A stretch of 21,057 bases of DNA from JBOHCT01 sp050699055 (GCA_050699055.1 JBOHCT010000054.1:1-21057); one strand, 5' to 3'; counted from the first letter of the stretch, positions 5,929-13,857 are shown. Notes: a model not told the origin generated them from the sequence alone. Numbers and translations are program-made.

Positions 5929-6539
5929 TCCTCGACAGCTCGGCGTTGATCGTCATCTTGCGTGACGAGCCCGAGGCCGCAGCCTTCGCGACCGCCATTG
6001 AGGCGGCCGACGAGCGGCGCATCTCAGCGGCGAACTTCCTCGAGGCCGCGGTGGTGATTGACGACAGCCGTGATCCAGTCGCCACGCGCCGGTTCGACCA
6101 GCTCATCAGCGAAGCGGAAGTCACGGTAGCTCCGGTGACCGAGGGCCAGGCCAGGATCGCGCGTGCCGCCTACGCCGACTTCGGTAAGGGAAGCGGCCAT
6201 CCTGCAGGGCTCAACTTCGGTGACTGCTTTGCCTACGCACTGGCGAGGGACAAGAACGAACCGCTGCTGTTCAAAGGATCCGACTTCATCCACACCGACG
6301 TCGTCCCGGCCCTCCTTCAAGAGGAACCCGGGGAACCGGGCCAGCCCCGAGCACGGTCACGACGAGGCGCGTCAGGACAAGCGCTGAGGTCACCACCGGA
6401 GGGCGGAGGTGCCCGTCGGTCCCGGCGGTTCGAAGCCCACCGGTTCATCATGCCCCGCTGCCGCAGCCTCAGACCAGGCGCTGACGTCCATCACCCGACG
6501 CTAACCCGAACAAGCGGAGCGGAAGCAGTGACGCTGTAA
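5925..6539 (+). CDS. vapC: VapC-type PIN-domain ribonuclease toxin with C-terminal extension
   Basis: The first 131 residues are a complete PIN domain. The acidic metal-binding residues are visible: Asp4 (ILDSSAL), Glu40 (ANFLEAAVV), Asp100 (NFGDCFAYALA) and Asp120 (FKGSDF), followed by the usual end HTDVVPAL. Such toxins cleave RNA, often tRNA, when freed from VapB. Family members normally stop here at about 130 residues. This frame continues for another 73 residues of Arg/Gly/Pro-rich sequence with no domain (RARSRRGAS, PPEGGGARRSRRFEAH), so the native stop was probably lost or a frameshift joined it to noncoding DNA. GTG 5925 overlaps vapB. The core may still be active; the tail could affect stability. 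Confidence 0.85.
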   Translation: MILDSSALIVILRDEPEAAAFATAIEAADERRISAANFLEAAVVIDDSRDPVATRRFDQLISEAEVTVAPVTEGQARIARAAYADFGKGSGHPAGLNFGDCFAYALARDKNEPLLFKGSDFIHTDVVPALLQEEPGEPGQPRARSRRGASGQALRSPPEGGGARRSRRFEAHRFIMPRCRSLRPGADVHHPTLTRTSGAEAVTL

Positions 6540-6556
6540 GGGATCTGGGACGAGCG

Positions 6557-6697
6557 TCATGCTCGGGCGACGCCGAGGATGCGCGTCGCCACCGGGGAGA
6601 TACGAGCGGCCGGCGGGAATGTGCGGCGCCGGTACGACTCGACGCGGTAGCCCGCCCGGGTGATCGCCGCGAGGGTTTCGCGGTTGGGGTGGCAGCC
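6557..6697 (-). pseudogene. C-terminal tail of a SAM-dependent methyltransferase
   Basis: The last 45 or so codons of this leftward frame read GCHPNRETLAAITRAGYRVE and end in ARISPVATRILGVARA. This resembles the C-terminus of UbiE/class-I methyltransferases, where an NRDTLAAIEAAGF-like helix precedes the last strands. Upstream sequence in the same frame (6700-6800) is arginine-rich and carries no methyltransferase fold. It lies behind the intact methyltransferase gene at 6819-7553, whose C-terminus is different, so it is not simply that gene's lost end. It is best read as a remnant. Confidence 0.5.
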
Positions 6698-6818
6698 GCG
6701 CCTGACCGCGCTCCTCGTCCTTGGCCGCGACACGGTCGAAAGAAACGCGCGAACAGGGCGCTCCCTCTTCCCTCTCCTGCCGAGCGCCGGTCGGTGACGT
6801 GCCGACGCCCTGACCAGG

Positions 6819-7553
6819 CTATGGCCGGCGGCCGACGAACACCTCGCGCGGCGTCCGGTCCTCGGCGGTCTGCTCGGTGACCGCGTACGGCTCGAAGCCG
6901 GGCTCGTCGAGCAGCCGAAGCCACACCTCGCGGCCGAACAGGCCCGTGCGGTGCGTCTCGTGCACCACCCGTACCTCGCCGTCGGCGTCGCGGAGCAGGA
7001 ACGCGTACGCGGTGAGGATCCACGTGTCGGCGGGGTCCGGGTCCCACGTCCACGCCAGGTAGCGCGCGCCGCGGCCGTCGGCGTCGTCGCTGCCGCCATG
7101 GTCGGTCGACGGCGCGAACTTCTCCGCGGTGTAGTCGGGGACGAATACCGCGACCCCGCCGGGGCGGCAGTGCGCGTACGCGGTCTGCACGGTCTGCCGG
7201 AGGTCGCCCTCGGTGGTCATGTAGTCCACGGCGTCGTGGACGAACACCGCGTCGAACACGTGGCCGAGCCGCACGGCGCGCATGTCGCCCTCGAGGTGTT
7301 CGCACTCTGGGTTGAGGCGTCGCGACACCGCCAGCATGTCGCGGGAGATGTCGACGAGTGTCATGGCGAACCGCCCCTTGAGGTGGGCGGCGTTGTGCCC
7401 GCCCCCGCTGCCAAGCTCGAGGACCTCTCGGACCGGGATCGAGACCGACGCGAGCAGGTCCGCCGCGAGGGCTGCCTCTCCGGCGTACTCCTCGGGCGGC
7501 GAGATCACCGGCCACCACGCCGCCAGGTCCCCGTACAGGCGCTGGTCGCTCAT
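6819..7553 (-). CDS. class I SAM-dependent methyltransferase
   Basis: A 244-residue methyltransferase with the Rossmann-like fold. Motif I is VLELGSGGGHNAAHLKG, with the acidic end of strand 2 at LVDISRDML, motif II-like EHLEGDMRAVRLGHVFDAVF and motif III CRPGGVAVFVPDY. Downstream are TDTWILTAYAFLL-like strands (here ADTWILTAYAFLL) and FGREVWLRLLDEPGFEPYAV, as in small-molecule methyltransferases. It starts 13 bp after the stop of the response-regulator gene and so probably belongs to the two-component operon. The ribosome site is weak. The acceptor substrate is unknown. Confidence 0.85.
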   Translation of the reverse strand: MSDQRLYGDLAAWWPVISPPEEYAGEAALAADLLASVSIPVREVLELGSGGGHNAAHLKGRFAMTLVDISRDMLAVSRRLNPECEHLEGDMRAVRLGHVFDAVFVHDAVDYMTTEGDLRQTVQTAYAHCRPGGVAVFVPDYTAEKFAPSTDHGGSDDADGRGARYLAWTWDPDPADTWILTAYAFLLRDADGEVRVVHETHRTGLFGREVWLRLLDEPGFEPYAVTEQTAEDRTPREVFVGRRP

Positions 7554-7566
7554 CGGCCCGTGCCGA

Positions 7567-8259
7567 TCATCCGGGCGGCTCGGGGGTGACGAGCCCGTTC
7601 TGGTACGCGGCGACGACGAGCTGCGCCCGGTCGCGCGCGCGGAGCTTGACCATGGCGCGGCTGACGTGCGTACGCGCCGTTGCCGGGCTGAGCGTCAGCT
7701 CGGCGGCGATCTCGTCGTTGGACAGCCCCTTGCCGACGAGGGCGAGTACCTCCCGCTCCCGCCCGGTGAGGACCGACAGGCGATCCTCCGCGGCCTGGTA
7801 GCCCCTGCGGGCGGCGGTGAACTGCCCGATCAGCCGCCGGGTGATCCGTGGAGCGAGCAGCGCCTCGCCGGCCGCGACGACCCGGATGGCATGGAGCAGC
7901 TCGGCCGGGCCGCTGTCCTTGAGCAGGAAGCCGCTGGCCCCGGCCTCCAGCGATTCGAAGACGTACGCGTCGGTGTCGTACGTGGTGAGGATCAGTACCC
8001 GTACGCGTTCGAGACCGTGGGTGGCGGCGATCTCCTTGGTCGCCTCGATTCCGTCGAGCCGGGGCATGCGGATGTCCATGAGCACCACGTCGGGGCGGGT
8101 GGCACGGGCCAGCGCCACCGTTTCGGCGCCGTCCGCGGTCTCGCCCACCACCTCGACGTCGTCCTCGACGTCGAGCAGCACCTTGAAGCCCGTACGCACG
8201 AGCTCCTGGTCGTCGGCGAGCAGCACCTTGATCGGCCGTGACTCATTCGGTCCGGTCAT
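7567..8259 (-). CDS. NarL/FixJ-family response regulator
   Basis: A 230-residue two-component regulator. The receiver domain occupies residues 10-128 with acidic pocket Asp16-Asp17, phosphoacceptor Asp62 (VVLMDIRMP), Thr92 region (LILTTYD) and conserved Lys114 (GFLLKD). The LuxR-type DNA-binding domain spans about 163-224 (LTGREREVLALVGKGLSNDE, then ARTHVSRAMVKLRARDR). The start codon overlaps the stop of the kinase gene by 4 bp. It probably activates the divergent DUF2269/ABC-exporter operon or its own operon; this is inferred from position only. Confidence 0.95.
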   Translation of the reverse strand: MTGPNESRPIKVLLADDQELVRTGFKVLLDVEDDVEVVGETADGAETVALARATRPDVVLMDIRMPRLDGIEATKEIAATHGLERVRVLILTTYDTDAYVFESLEAGASGFLLKDSGPAELLHAIRVVAAGEALLAPRITRRLIGQFTAARRGYQAAEDRLSVLTGREREVLALVGKGLSNDEIAAELTLSPATARTHVSRAMVKLRARDRAQLVVAAYQNGLVTPEPPG

Positions 8260-9449
8260 CGCCGCACTACCTCGTCCGGCTCCAAGGGCAGCCGGGCCAG
8301 CACCTGGAAGCCGCCGCCGGGCCGCGGGCCCGCGGTCAGCTCCCCGCCGAGCAGCGCGGACCGCTCCCGCATCCCGACGATCCCGTTGCCGCCGCCGGCC
8401 CCGTCCGCGCTCGGGCCGCGGCCGTCGTCGGCGACCCGGATCTCAAGGTCGTCGGGGCCGTGTTCGATGGAGATCGTGACGCGGGCCTGGCCCGCGTGGC
8501 GGATCACGTTGGTGATCGACTCTTGCAGGATGCGGTACGCGGCGTGGTCCACGGCGCTCGGCAGCTCTCGCGGCGGTGAGGACGCCTCGACCCGTACGTC
8601 GATCCCCGCCTCCCGGGCCATCTCGGTGAGCCGCTCGATCTCCCCGAGACCGGGTGGCGGCCCGCGCCGGTCGTCCTCGTTGTCCCTGAGCACCCCGAGG
8701 GTGCCGCGCAGCTCGTGCAGTGCCCGCGCGCTGGTCCGTTCGATCGTGGCCAGGCCCTCGCGCACCTGCTGGGGCCGCTTCTCGAGGACGTGTGCGGTGA
8801 CCCCGGCCTGGACGTTGATCACGGCGATCGCGTGGGCGACCGTGTCGTGGATCTCCTGTGCGATCCGCAGCCGCTCCGCGTCCACCCGCCGCCGTGCCTC
8901 CTCCTCCTTGGTCCGCTCGGCCCGTGCGGCCCGGTCCTGTGCCTCCGCGGCGATGACCCGCCTGGTGCGCACCGACTCGCCGAGCGCGGCGGCCATGACG
9001 ACCCCACCCATGCGGAAGAAGACCCAGCCGGCATTGATCAGAGGCCGCAGGTCCGCGGTCAGCAGCCATGCCACCGCAAGGCAGCCCATGCCGACGACGA
9101 TGATCTTCAGCGAGCGGTGCCCGTCGCCGTGGACGGCCAGGGTGTACACGGCGACGAACAGTGCGATCCAGCCCGGCCCGTCCGGGTACTGAGCTGCGTA
9201 GTAGGCGACGCTGATCGCCGCCGTGATGACGAAGACGCCGATCGGCCACCGCCGGCGTACCAGCAGGGCCAGGCCGCTCAGGGCAAGCAGCACGTAGCCG
9301 AGGTAGGCCGGCTCCGCTAGCGGCCGGACGACCGCCTCATTCCCGGCGACGAGGATGGTGCCGCGCACCTGGAAGAGCGCGACGAAGACCGCTAGCGCGG
9401 CGTCCAGCGCCAACGCCGGGACGCGCGGCCGCGCGCCGATCGTGGCCAT
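8256..9449 (-). CDS. sensor histidine kinase, HisKA_3 (NarL-partner) type
   Basis: A 397-residue membrane kinase. The N-terminal 155 residues contain about five or six hydrophobic segments (ALDAALAVFVALF, YVLLALSGLALLV, GVFVITAAISVAYY, WIALFVAVYTLAV, IIVVGMGCLAVAWLL). A coiled-coil-like linker KEEEARRRVDAERLRIAQEI leads to the phosphoacceptor His201 (EIHDTVAHAIAVI). The HATPase domain has YRILQESITNVIRHAG (N box) and DDGRGPSADGAGGGNGIVGM (G boxes). ATG 9449 gives the usual N-terminus; the frame is open to 9566 but that upstream part is not hydrophobic and has no family character. There is no extracellular domain of note, so it probably senses a membrane-associated signal such as envelope stress. 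Confidence 0.92.
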   Translation of the reverse strand: MATIGARPRVPALALDAALAVFVALFQVRGTILVAGNEAVVRPLAEPAYLGYVLLALSGLALLVRRRWPIGVFVITAAISVAYYAAQYPDGPGWIALFVAVYTLAVHGDGHRSLKIIVVGMGCLAVAWLLTADLRPLINAGWVFFRMGGVVMAAALGESVRTRRVIAAEAQDRAARAERTKEEEARRRVDAERLRIAQEIHDTVAHAIAVINVQAGVTAHVLEKRPQQVREGLATIERTSARALHELRGTLGVLRDNEDDRRGPPPGLGEIERLTEMAREAGIDVRVEASSPPRELPSAVDHAAYRILQESITNVIRHAGQARVTISIEHGPDDLEIRVADDGRGPSADGAGGGNGIVGMRERSALLGGELTAGPRPGGGFQVLARLPLEPDEVVRR

Positions 9450-9750
9450 GCCGTGAGGGTAACCGCCAGCCGCGGCGATGGGATCCCCCTGCCCGCGCAA
9501 CCGGCTACGACCAGCCGCGTAGACGGCCGCCGCCACGCTTACGTCGAGAAGCGGCCCCGCGGACACGGAGCCCTCATGCCCGGACGTAGCCGACCTCGAC
9601 GAAGACGGGCCGAGAAACGTACCAGGTGCCGCCCCTCAACCGACGCTGCACGGGCGGGCTGAGACGCACCCTCGAGGAACGCAGCCAGAGATATCGGCCG
9701 CGCTGAACGGCCGGTCGCGGCACAGCGGCCTGACACAGAAAGGGACGAAC
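9450..9750. other. divergent intergenic region between kinase and exporter operons
   Basis: About 300 bp must hold promoters for both operons, but I cannot assign clear boxes: GC content stays high and only AGATATCGG (near 9690) is AT-richer. A leftward frame ending at 9574 with GGTWYVSRPVFVEVGYVRA has a protein-like look, but I do not recognise it. No strong inverted repeat stands out. Confidence 0.35.
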
Positions 9751-10311
9751 ATGACAGAACCACTGCAGGCGCGGGCACCCGACCCGCCTATTTCCACCCC
9801 AACGGCGCGACGACGGCCCTCGTCGCCCCGGCTGCTGCTCACGGTGCACATCGTCGCGACCGTCAGCCTGGTCGGCACGGACCTCGTCCTGCTCGCCCTC
9901 GGAATCTCCGGCGTGCGCGGGGCGGACCCGCGGCTCGTCTACCCAGCCGCCTCCTTGGTGGAGTCGTGGCTGGTCGTCCCGCTCGTCATTGTCGCGCTCG
10001 GCACCGGCGTGGCGCAGGCCGTCCTGAGGGGATGGGGCCTGGTGAGGTACTGGTGGGTGGCCATCAAGCTGGCGACGACGGTGCTGTTCACGGGTCTCGT
10101 GCTGTTCGTGCTCGTACCCCGGTTGGCCGCGTCCGCCGACGCCGCGAGCGCGGCGGCGACGTTCACCGCGGCCGAGCGCCTGCCGCTTGCGGTCGTGCCC
10201 GCACTGGCCGTCGCGGTGCTGATCCTCAACGTCGCCCTCGGGGTCTACAAGCCGGGCCGGCGGCTGCGGTCCGTACGAATGGACGGGATGCGCCAAGGAG
10301 GACGCCGATGA
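9751..10311 (+). CDS. DUF2269-type four-helix membrane protein
   Basis: A 186-residue membrane protein with four hydrophobic segments: LLLTVHIVATVSLVGTDLVL, SWLVVPLVIVALGTGVAQAV, WVAIKLATTVLFTGLVLFVL and LAVVPALAVAVLILNVALGV. The HIVATVSLVG and RYWWVAIKLATT signatures and overall layout resemble the DUF2269 integral membrane family. The N-terminal 27 residues are proline- and arginine-rich and cytoplasmic by the positive-inside rule. ATG 9751 follows AAAGGGACGAAC, a good ribosome site. The end overlaps the ABC ATPase by 4 bp, so it is the first gene of the exporter operon. Its role, perhaps accessory to export, is unknown. Confidence 0.8.
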   Translation: MTEPLQARAPDPPISTPTARRRPSSPRLLLTVHIVATVSLVGTDLVLLALGISGVRGADPRLVYPAASLVESWLVVPLVIVALGTGVAQAVLRGWGLVRYWWVAIKLATTVLFTGLVLFVLVPRLAASADAASAAATFTAAERLPLAVVPALAVAVLILNVALGVYKPGRRLRSVRMDGMRQGGRR

Positions 10312-11288
10312 ACGCGCACGCGGATTCCGCCATCGAGGCCTCGGGTCTTGTCAAGACGTTCGGCGGGACGGCCGCGGTGGACGGCGTCGACCTGGCCGTC
10401 CCGGCCGGCTCCGTCTACGGCCTGCTGGGGCCGAACGGCGCCGGCAAGACCACGACCATTCGGATGCTCGCCACCCTCCTGCGCCCGGATTCCGGCACGG
10501 CGCGGGTGTTCGGGCACGACGTCGTCCGCGACGCCGAGGCCGTACGCGCCCGCGTCAGCCTCACGGGCCAGTTCGCCTCGGTCGACGAGGACCTCACCGG
10601 ACGGGAGAACCTCGTCCTGCTGGCCCGGCTGCTCGGCTACCCGCGGACTCGGGCCAAGGCCCGCGCGGGCGAGCTGCTGGACGCGTTCGACCTTGCCGAG
10701 GCGGGCAGGCGCCTGGTGCGAACCTACTCGGGGGGCATGCGGCGCCGACTCGACATCGCCGCCAGCATCGTCGTCACCCCCGAGCTGATCTTCCTCGACG
10801 AGCCGACGACCGGACTCGACCCGCACAGCCGCAACCAGGTCTGGGACATCGTCCGGACCCTCGTCGCCCACGGGACGACGGTGCTGCTCACCACCCAGTA
10901 CCTCGACGAGGCCGACCAGCTCGCCGACCGGATCGCGGTCATCGACCACGGCAAGGTCATCGCCGAGGGCACCAGCGGCGACCTCAAGGCCTCGGTCGGG
11001 GCCGGCGCTCTGCGCGTACGACTGCGCGACCCCGACCAGCGACCCGATGCCGGGCGGATGCTTTCGCGGGTACTTGGGGTGCCGGTGCACCTCGAGTCCG
11101 ACCCGGCGACGCTGTCGGCACAGGTCGGCGACCCCGAAGGGGTCCCGCCCGCGCTCGCGACGCTGTCCGGCGCCGGGATCGCGGTCACGGGGTTCGCGCT
11201 CGGCCAGCCCAGCCTCGACGAGGTCTTCCTCGCCCTGACCGGCCGCCCGGCCGCGAGCCCCGCTACCACTGAGGAGGATGCCGCATGA
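10308..11288 (+). CDS. ABC transporter ATP-binding protein, DrrA family
   Basis: A 326-residue exporter ATPase of the daunorubicin-resistance (DrrA) type. Walker A is GPNGAGKT (41-48), Q-loop Gln88, signature SGGMRRR (141-147), Walker B LIFLDEP (160-166) and D-loop GLD (169-171). The H-loop position carries Gln197 (TTQYLDEAD), as is usual in DrrA proteins. The C-terminal domain (about 220-326) ends in GQPSLDEVFLALTGRP, which matches the DrrA C-terminal regulatory segment. It overlaps both neighbours by 4 bp (ATGA). Together with the downstream permease it should export a hydrophobic drug or lipid. Confidence 0.95.
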   Translation: MNAHADSAIEASGLVKTFGGTAAVDGVDLAVPAGSVYGLLGPNGAGKTTTIRMLATLLRPDSGTARVFGHDVVRDAEAVRARVSLTGQFASVDEDLTGRENLVLLARLLGYPRTRAKARAGELLDAFDLAEAGRRLVRTYSGGMRRRLDIAASIVVTPELIFLDEPTTGLDPHSRNQVWDIVRTLVAHGTTVLLTTQYLDEADQLADRIAVIDHGKVIAEGTSGDLKASVGAGALRVRLRDPDQRPDAGRMLSRVLGVPVHLESDPATLSAQVGDPEGVPPALATLSGAGIAVTGFALGQPSLDEVFLALTGRPAASPATTEEDAA

Positions 11289-12127
11289 CTGCTACACCGA
11301 TCACGCCACCCGGGGCCATCGCCGACGGGACCGTACGCGCGGCACTGGATCACCGCACGCGCCCGCCAGGCGCCAGCGCGTGGTCCGCGTCGCTCACGTT
11401 CGGCTGGCGGGCGCTGCTGAAGATCAAGCACGTCCCGGAGCAGTTGGGTGACGTCGTCGGCATCCCCGTCGTCTTCACGCTGATGTTCACCTACCTGTTC
11501 GGCGGCGCCCTGGCGGGCTCGACCGGCGAGTATCTCCAGTTCCTGCTGCCGGGCACCCTGGCGATGGCCGTCGTGCTCGTCACCATGTACGCGGGGGTCA
11601 CGATGAACACCGACATCACCAAGGGGGTCTTCGACCGCTTCAGATCACTGCCGATCTGGCGACCCGCCCCCGTCATGGGCGCCCTGCTCGGCGACATCGG
11701 GCGCTACCTGATCGCGTCAGCGCTGGTCGTCGGCCTGGGCCTGGCGCTGGGCTTCCGACCGGCCGGCGGAACGCTCGGCGTGTTGGCGGCGGTGGGGCTG
11801 GTCGTGGCGTTCGCGTTCGGCCTGTCGTGGGCCTGGACCGCGCTCGGGCTCGTCGCGCGCACGCCGAGCGCGGTCATGAACGTCGGGATGCTCGTGCTGT
11901 TCCCCGTGACCCTCGCCAGCAATGTCTTTGTCGACCCGCGGACCATGCCCGGCTGGCTGCAGGCATTCATCAAGGTCAACCCCGTCAGCCACGTGGTGAC
12001 CGCCGTCCGTGGCCTGATGGAGGGTACGGCGACGACCGGGCAGATCGGCTGGGTTTTGCTGGCTTCCGCCGTGCTCACCGCGATCTTCGCGCCGCTCACC
12101 ACCTACCTGTACCGCACCAAACGGTGA
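11285..12127 (+). CDS. ABC-2 type permease, DrrB family
   Basis: A 280-residue permease with six predicted membrane segments, including VVGIPVVFTLMFTYLFGGAL, LPGTLAMAVVLVTMYAGVTM, YLIASALVVGLGLALGF, LAAVGLVVAFAFGLSWAWTAL, MNVGMLVLFPVTLASNVFV and GWVLLASAVLTAIFAPLTTYL. The ABC-2 signature region around KGVFDRFRSLPIWRPAPVMG and the NPVSHVVTAVRGLMEG block are diagnostic of DrrB-like exporters. It overlaps the ATPase gene by 4 bp and is the last gene of the operon. A 79-bp near-palindrome follows 39 bp after the stop. Confidence 0.93.
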   Translation: MTATPITPPGAIADGTVRAALDHRTRPPGASAWSASLTFGWRALLKIKHVPEQLGDVVGIPVVFTLMFTYLFGGALAGSTGEYLQFLLPGTLAMAVVLVTMYAGVTMNTDITKGVFDRFRSLPIWRPAPVMGALLGDIGRYLIASALVVGLGLALGFRPAGGTLGVLAAVGLVVAFAFGLSWAWTALGLVARTPSAVMNVGMLVLFPVTLASNVFVDPRTMPGWLQAFIKVNPVSHVVTAVRGLMEGTATTGQIGWVLLASAVLTAIFAPLTTYLYRTKR

Positions 12128-12166
12128 GCGGATCCCGCTGGCCATCTCGACATCTCGAGCAATATT

Positions 12167-12245
12167 GATCACGTCCCCCTCCCAAGTTGTCGGTTCCGGA
12201 CCAGGAATGTCCGCTTCGAACGACATATGGAGGGGGGACGTGATC
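12167..12245. repeat. 79-bp near-palindrome between convergent genes
   Basis: GATCACGTCCCCCTCC (12167-12182) pairs with GGAGGGGGGACGTGATC (12229-12245), with one extra G. Pairing continues inward: TGTCG (12188-12192) with CGACA (12221-12225), TTC (12194-12196) with GAA (12218-12220), and CGGAC (12197-12201) with GTCCG (12209-12213), leaving a 7-nt loop. It lies between the ends of the exporter operon and the efflux pump gene. It could be a bidirectional terminator, although no T-run is present, or a small palindromic mobile element. Confidence 0.75.
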
Positions 12246-12271
12246 GACTTTGGCGGTCGATGGCCGCGAAA

Positions 12272-13774
12272 TCAGCCAGGCGATTGGCCGACTTGGGCGG
12301 ACGCTGTGGACCTGGGCCTCCGGCGGAGAACCAGGGTCACCACCGCGACCGTCGCCGCCGACATCACAGCGGCAGCCGCGAAGGCCGCGTCCGCGCCCGC
12401 GACGAACAGGTGCGTGGCCTGCTCGGCCTGACTCGCCCCGGCCGCGGACTGTTCGGCGGCATGGCGGCTAGCGGTCCCGAACACGGTGACCAGCAGCGCC
12501 AGCCCCAGTGAGCCGCCGACCTGTTGGGCCACGTTGACCAGGCCGGACGCCGCCCCCGCCTGATCGGGCCTGACGCCGTGCAGCCCGGCTGAGGTGAGCG
12601 GGACGATGGCCGTCCCGTTGCCGAGACCCAGGAGGACGAGCGGACCAAGCAGGCTCAGGTAGCCGCTGCCGGCCGAGAGCTGGGACAGCCACAGCAGACC
12701 GACGGCGGACGTCGCCGCTCCGGCCATCATGACCCGCCGGTCACCGAAACGCTCCACCAGGATCCGCGCGCTGGCCTGCGAGCCGCTGAACAGCGCGACC
12801 GTCACCGGGAGGAAGGCCAGTCCGGTCGTGATCGGACTGTAGCCCAGGACGTCCTGGAGGAACTGCGTCAGGAAGAAGAACATCCCCATCATGCCGGCGA
12901 ACATGAGCAGCCGGGCGACGTACGCGCCGCTGCGGGTACGGTCGGCGAACAACCCGAGCGGGACGATGGGCGCGGCGGCGGTGCGCTCGACGATGACGAA
13001 GGTGGTGAGGAGAGCCGCCCCTCCGGCGAAGGCGGCGAGGCTCGTCGGCGCGGTCCATCCCGCCGTCGCCGCGTGCACGAGGCCGTAGACGAGCGCGGTC
13101 ATGCCCAGCGTCGACGTGACCGCGCCGGCGATGTCGAACCTGCCCGGCTGCCGGGGCGTCCCGGTCACGACGGCGGCCCCGGCCAGCAGCAGGACGGCGC
13201 CGATCGGGACGTTGACGAACATCACCCAGCGCCACGACAGCCACTCGGTGAGCATCCCTCCCGCCAGCAGGCCGATGGCGGCACCACCGACGGAGACCGC
13301 GGCGTACAGGCCGAGCGCCCGGGTGCGCTCGCGGCCCTCGGCGAACATCGACATCAGCAGGGCCAACGCCGCGGGGGCCGCGAAGGCGGCGCCCGCGCCT
13401 TGCACGGCACGGGCCGCGACCAGCCAGCCCGCGGACATCGCGAGACCACCGAGACCCGAGGCGACGGTGAAGACCGCGAGGCCGACGAGGTACGTACGAC
13501 GACGGCCCATGAGGTCGCCGGAGCGGGCACCCAAGAGGAGGAGCCCGCCGAACGTCAGGGTGTAGGCGTTCAGCACCCACGACAGCCCCGCGGACGAGAA
13601 GCCCAGCGCGGCCTGCATGTGTGGGAGCGCCACGTTGACGATGCTCATGTCGAGCACGACCATGAGCTGGGTCACGAGGACCACGGACAGGACAAGGGTC
13701 GGACGAGCGCGCCGTGGAGACTTCCGGTCTCCAGCCGCGGGCACTCGTTCGAGCGTGGAAGTATGATCGGACAC
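12272..13774 (-). CDS. DHA2-family (EmrB/QacA) MFS drug efflux transporter
   Basis: A 500-residue, 14-segment proton-coupled drug exporter. After a short cytoplasmic N-terminus come TLVLSVVLVTQLMVVLDMSI with VNVALP (motif D1 region), then LSWVLNAYTLTFGGLLLLGA, and motif A as SGDLMGRRRTYLVG. The motif C region is GGAAIGLLAGGMLTEWLSWR followed by WVMFVNVPIG, the usual EmrB/QacA signature. GTG 13774 is chosen because the family begins there and the divergent promoter lies just upstream; the frame runs on to 13948 across that promoter. It is divergent from a TetR gene that probably represses it, and convergent with the ABC exporter. The substrate is unknown. Confidence 0.93.
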   Translation of the reverse strand: MSDHTSTLERVPAAGDRKSPRRARPTLVLSVVLVTQLMVVLDMSIVNVALPHMQAALGFSSAGLSWVLNAYTLTFGGLLLLGARSGDLMGRRRTYLVGLAVFTVASGLGGLAMSAGWLVAARAVQGAGAAFAAPAALALLMSMFAEGRERTRALGLYAAVSVGGAAIGLLAGGMLTEWLSWRWVMFVNVPIGAVLLLAGAAVVTGTPRQPGRFDIAGAVTSTLGMTALVYGLVHAATAGWTAPTSLAAFAGGAALLTTFVIVERTAAAPIVPLGLFADRTRSGAYVARLLMFAGMMGMFFFLTQFLQDVLGYSPITTGLAFLPVTVALFSGSQASARILVERFGDRRVMMAGAATSAVGLLWLSQLSAGSGYLSLLGPLVLLGLGNGTAIVPLTSAGLHGVRPDQAGAASGLVNVAQQVGGSLGLALLVTVFGTASRHAAEQSAAGASQAEQATHLFVAGADAAFAAAAVMSAATVAVVTLVLRRRPRSTASAQVGQSPG

Positions 13775-13819
13775 GGAGGCAAGATCCTTCGGGTAGGGTA
13801 AGGTTAGAAATGGAAGGTG

Positions 13820-13848
13820 CCTCCGGTTACTATACGGAGGATGCCTCC
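13820..13848. promoter_or_regulatory. operator region of the efflux pump/TetR pair
   Basis: CCTCCG (13820-13825) and CGGAGG (13835-13840) form an inverted repeat with a 9-nt spacer, and GGAGG (13836-13840) also pairs with CCTCC (13844-13848) across ATG. GCCTCCG therefore occurs twice as a direct repeat with an inverted copy between. The cluster covers both divergent -10 boxes and is the likely TetR binding site. Confidence 0.55.
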
Positions 13849-13857
13849 GCTTAGCAA
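13829..13857 (-). promoter_or_regulatory. promoter of the efflux pump gene
   Basis: On the minus strand TTGCTA (13857-13852) is followed after 17 bp by TATAGT (13834-13829), a good housekeeping promoter. Start is expected near 13822, inside the inverted repeat, so repressor binding would block it. A divergent + strand -10, TACTAT (13828-13833), with TTAGAA 18 bp upstream, may serve the TetR gene. Confidence 0.55.

Noticed and set aside
6421..6450. tRNA T-loop-like string GGTTCGAAG
   Set aside because: The flanking bases do not pair into a T stem and no anticodon or acceptor arms are present.
9574..9664. Leftward frame ending GGTWYVSRPVFVEVGYVRA
   Set aside because: It looks protein-like but I recognise no family, and it sits in the gap between divergent operons with no start or ribosome site.
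12165..12511. Short + strand frames next to the 79-bp palindrome
   Set aside because: They run antisense into the 3' end of the efflux pump gene and have no ribosome site or recognisable protein.
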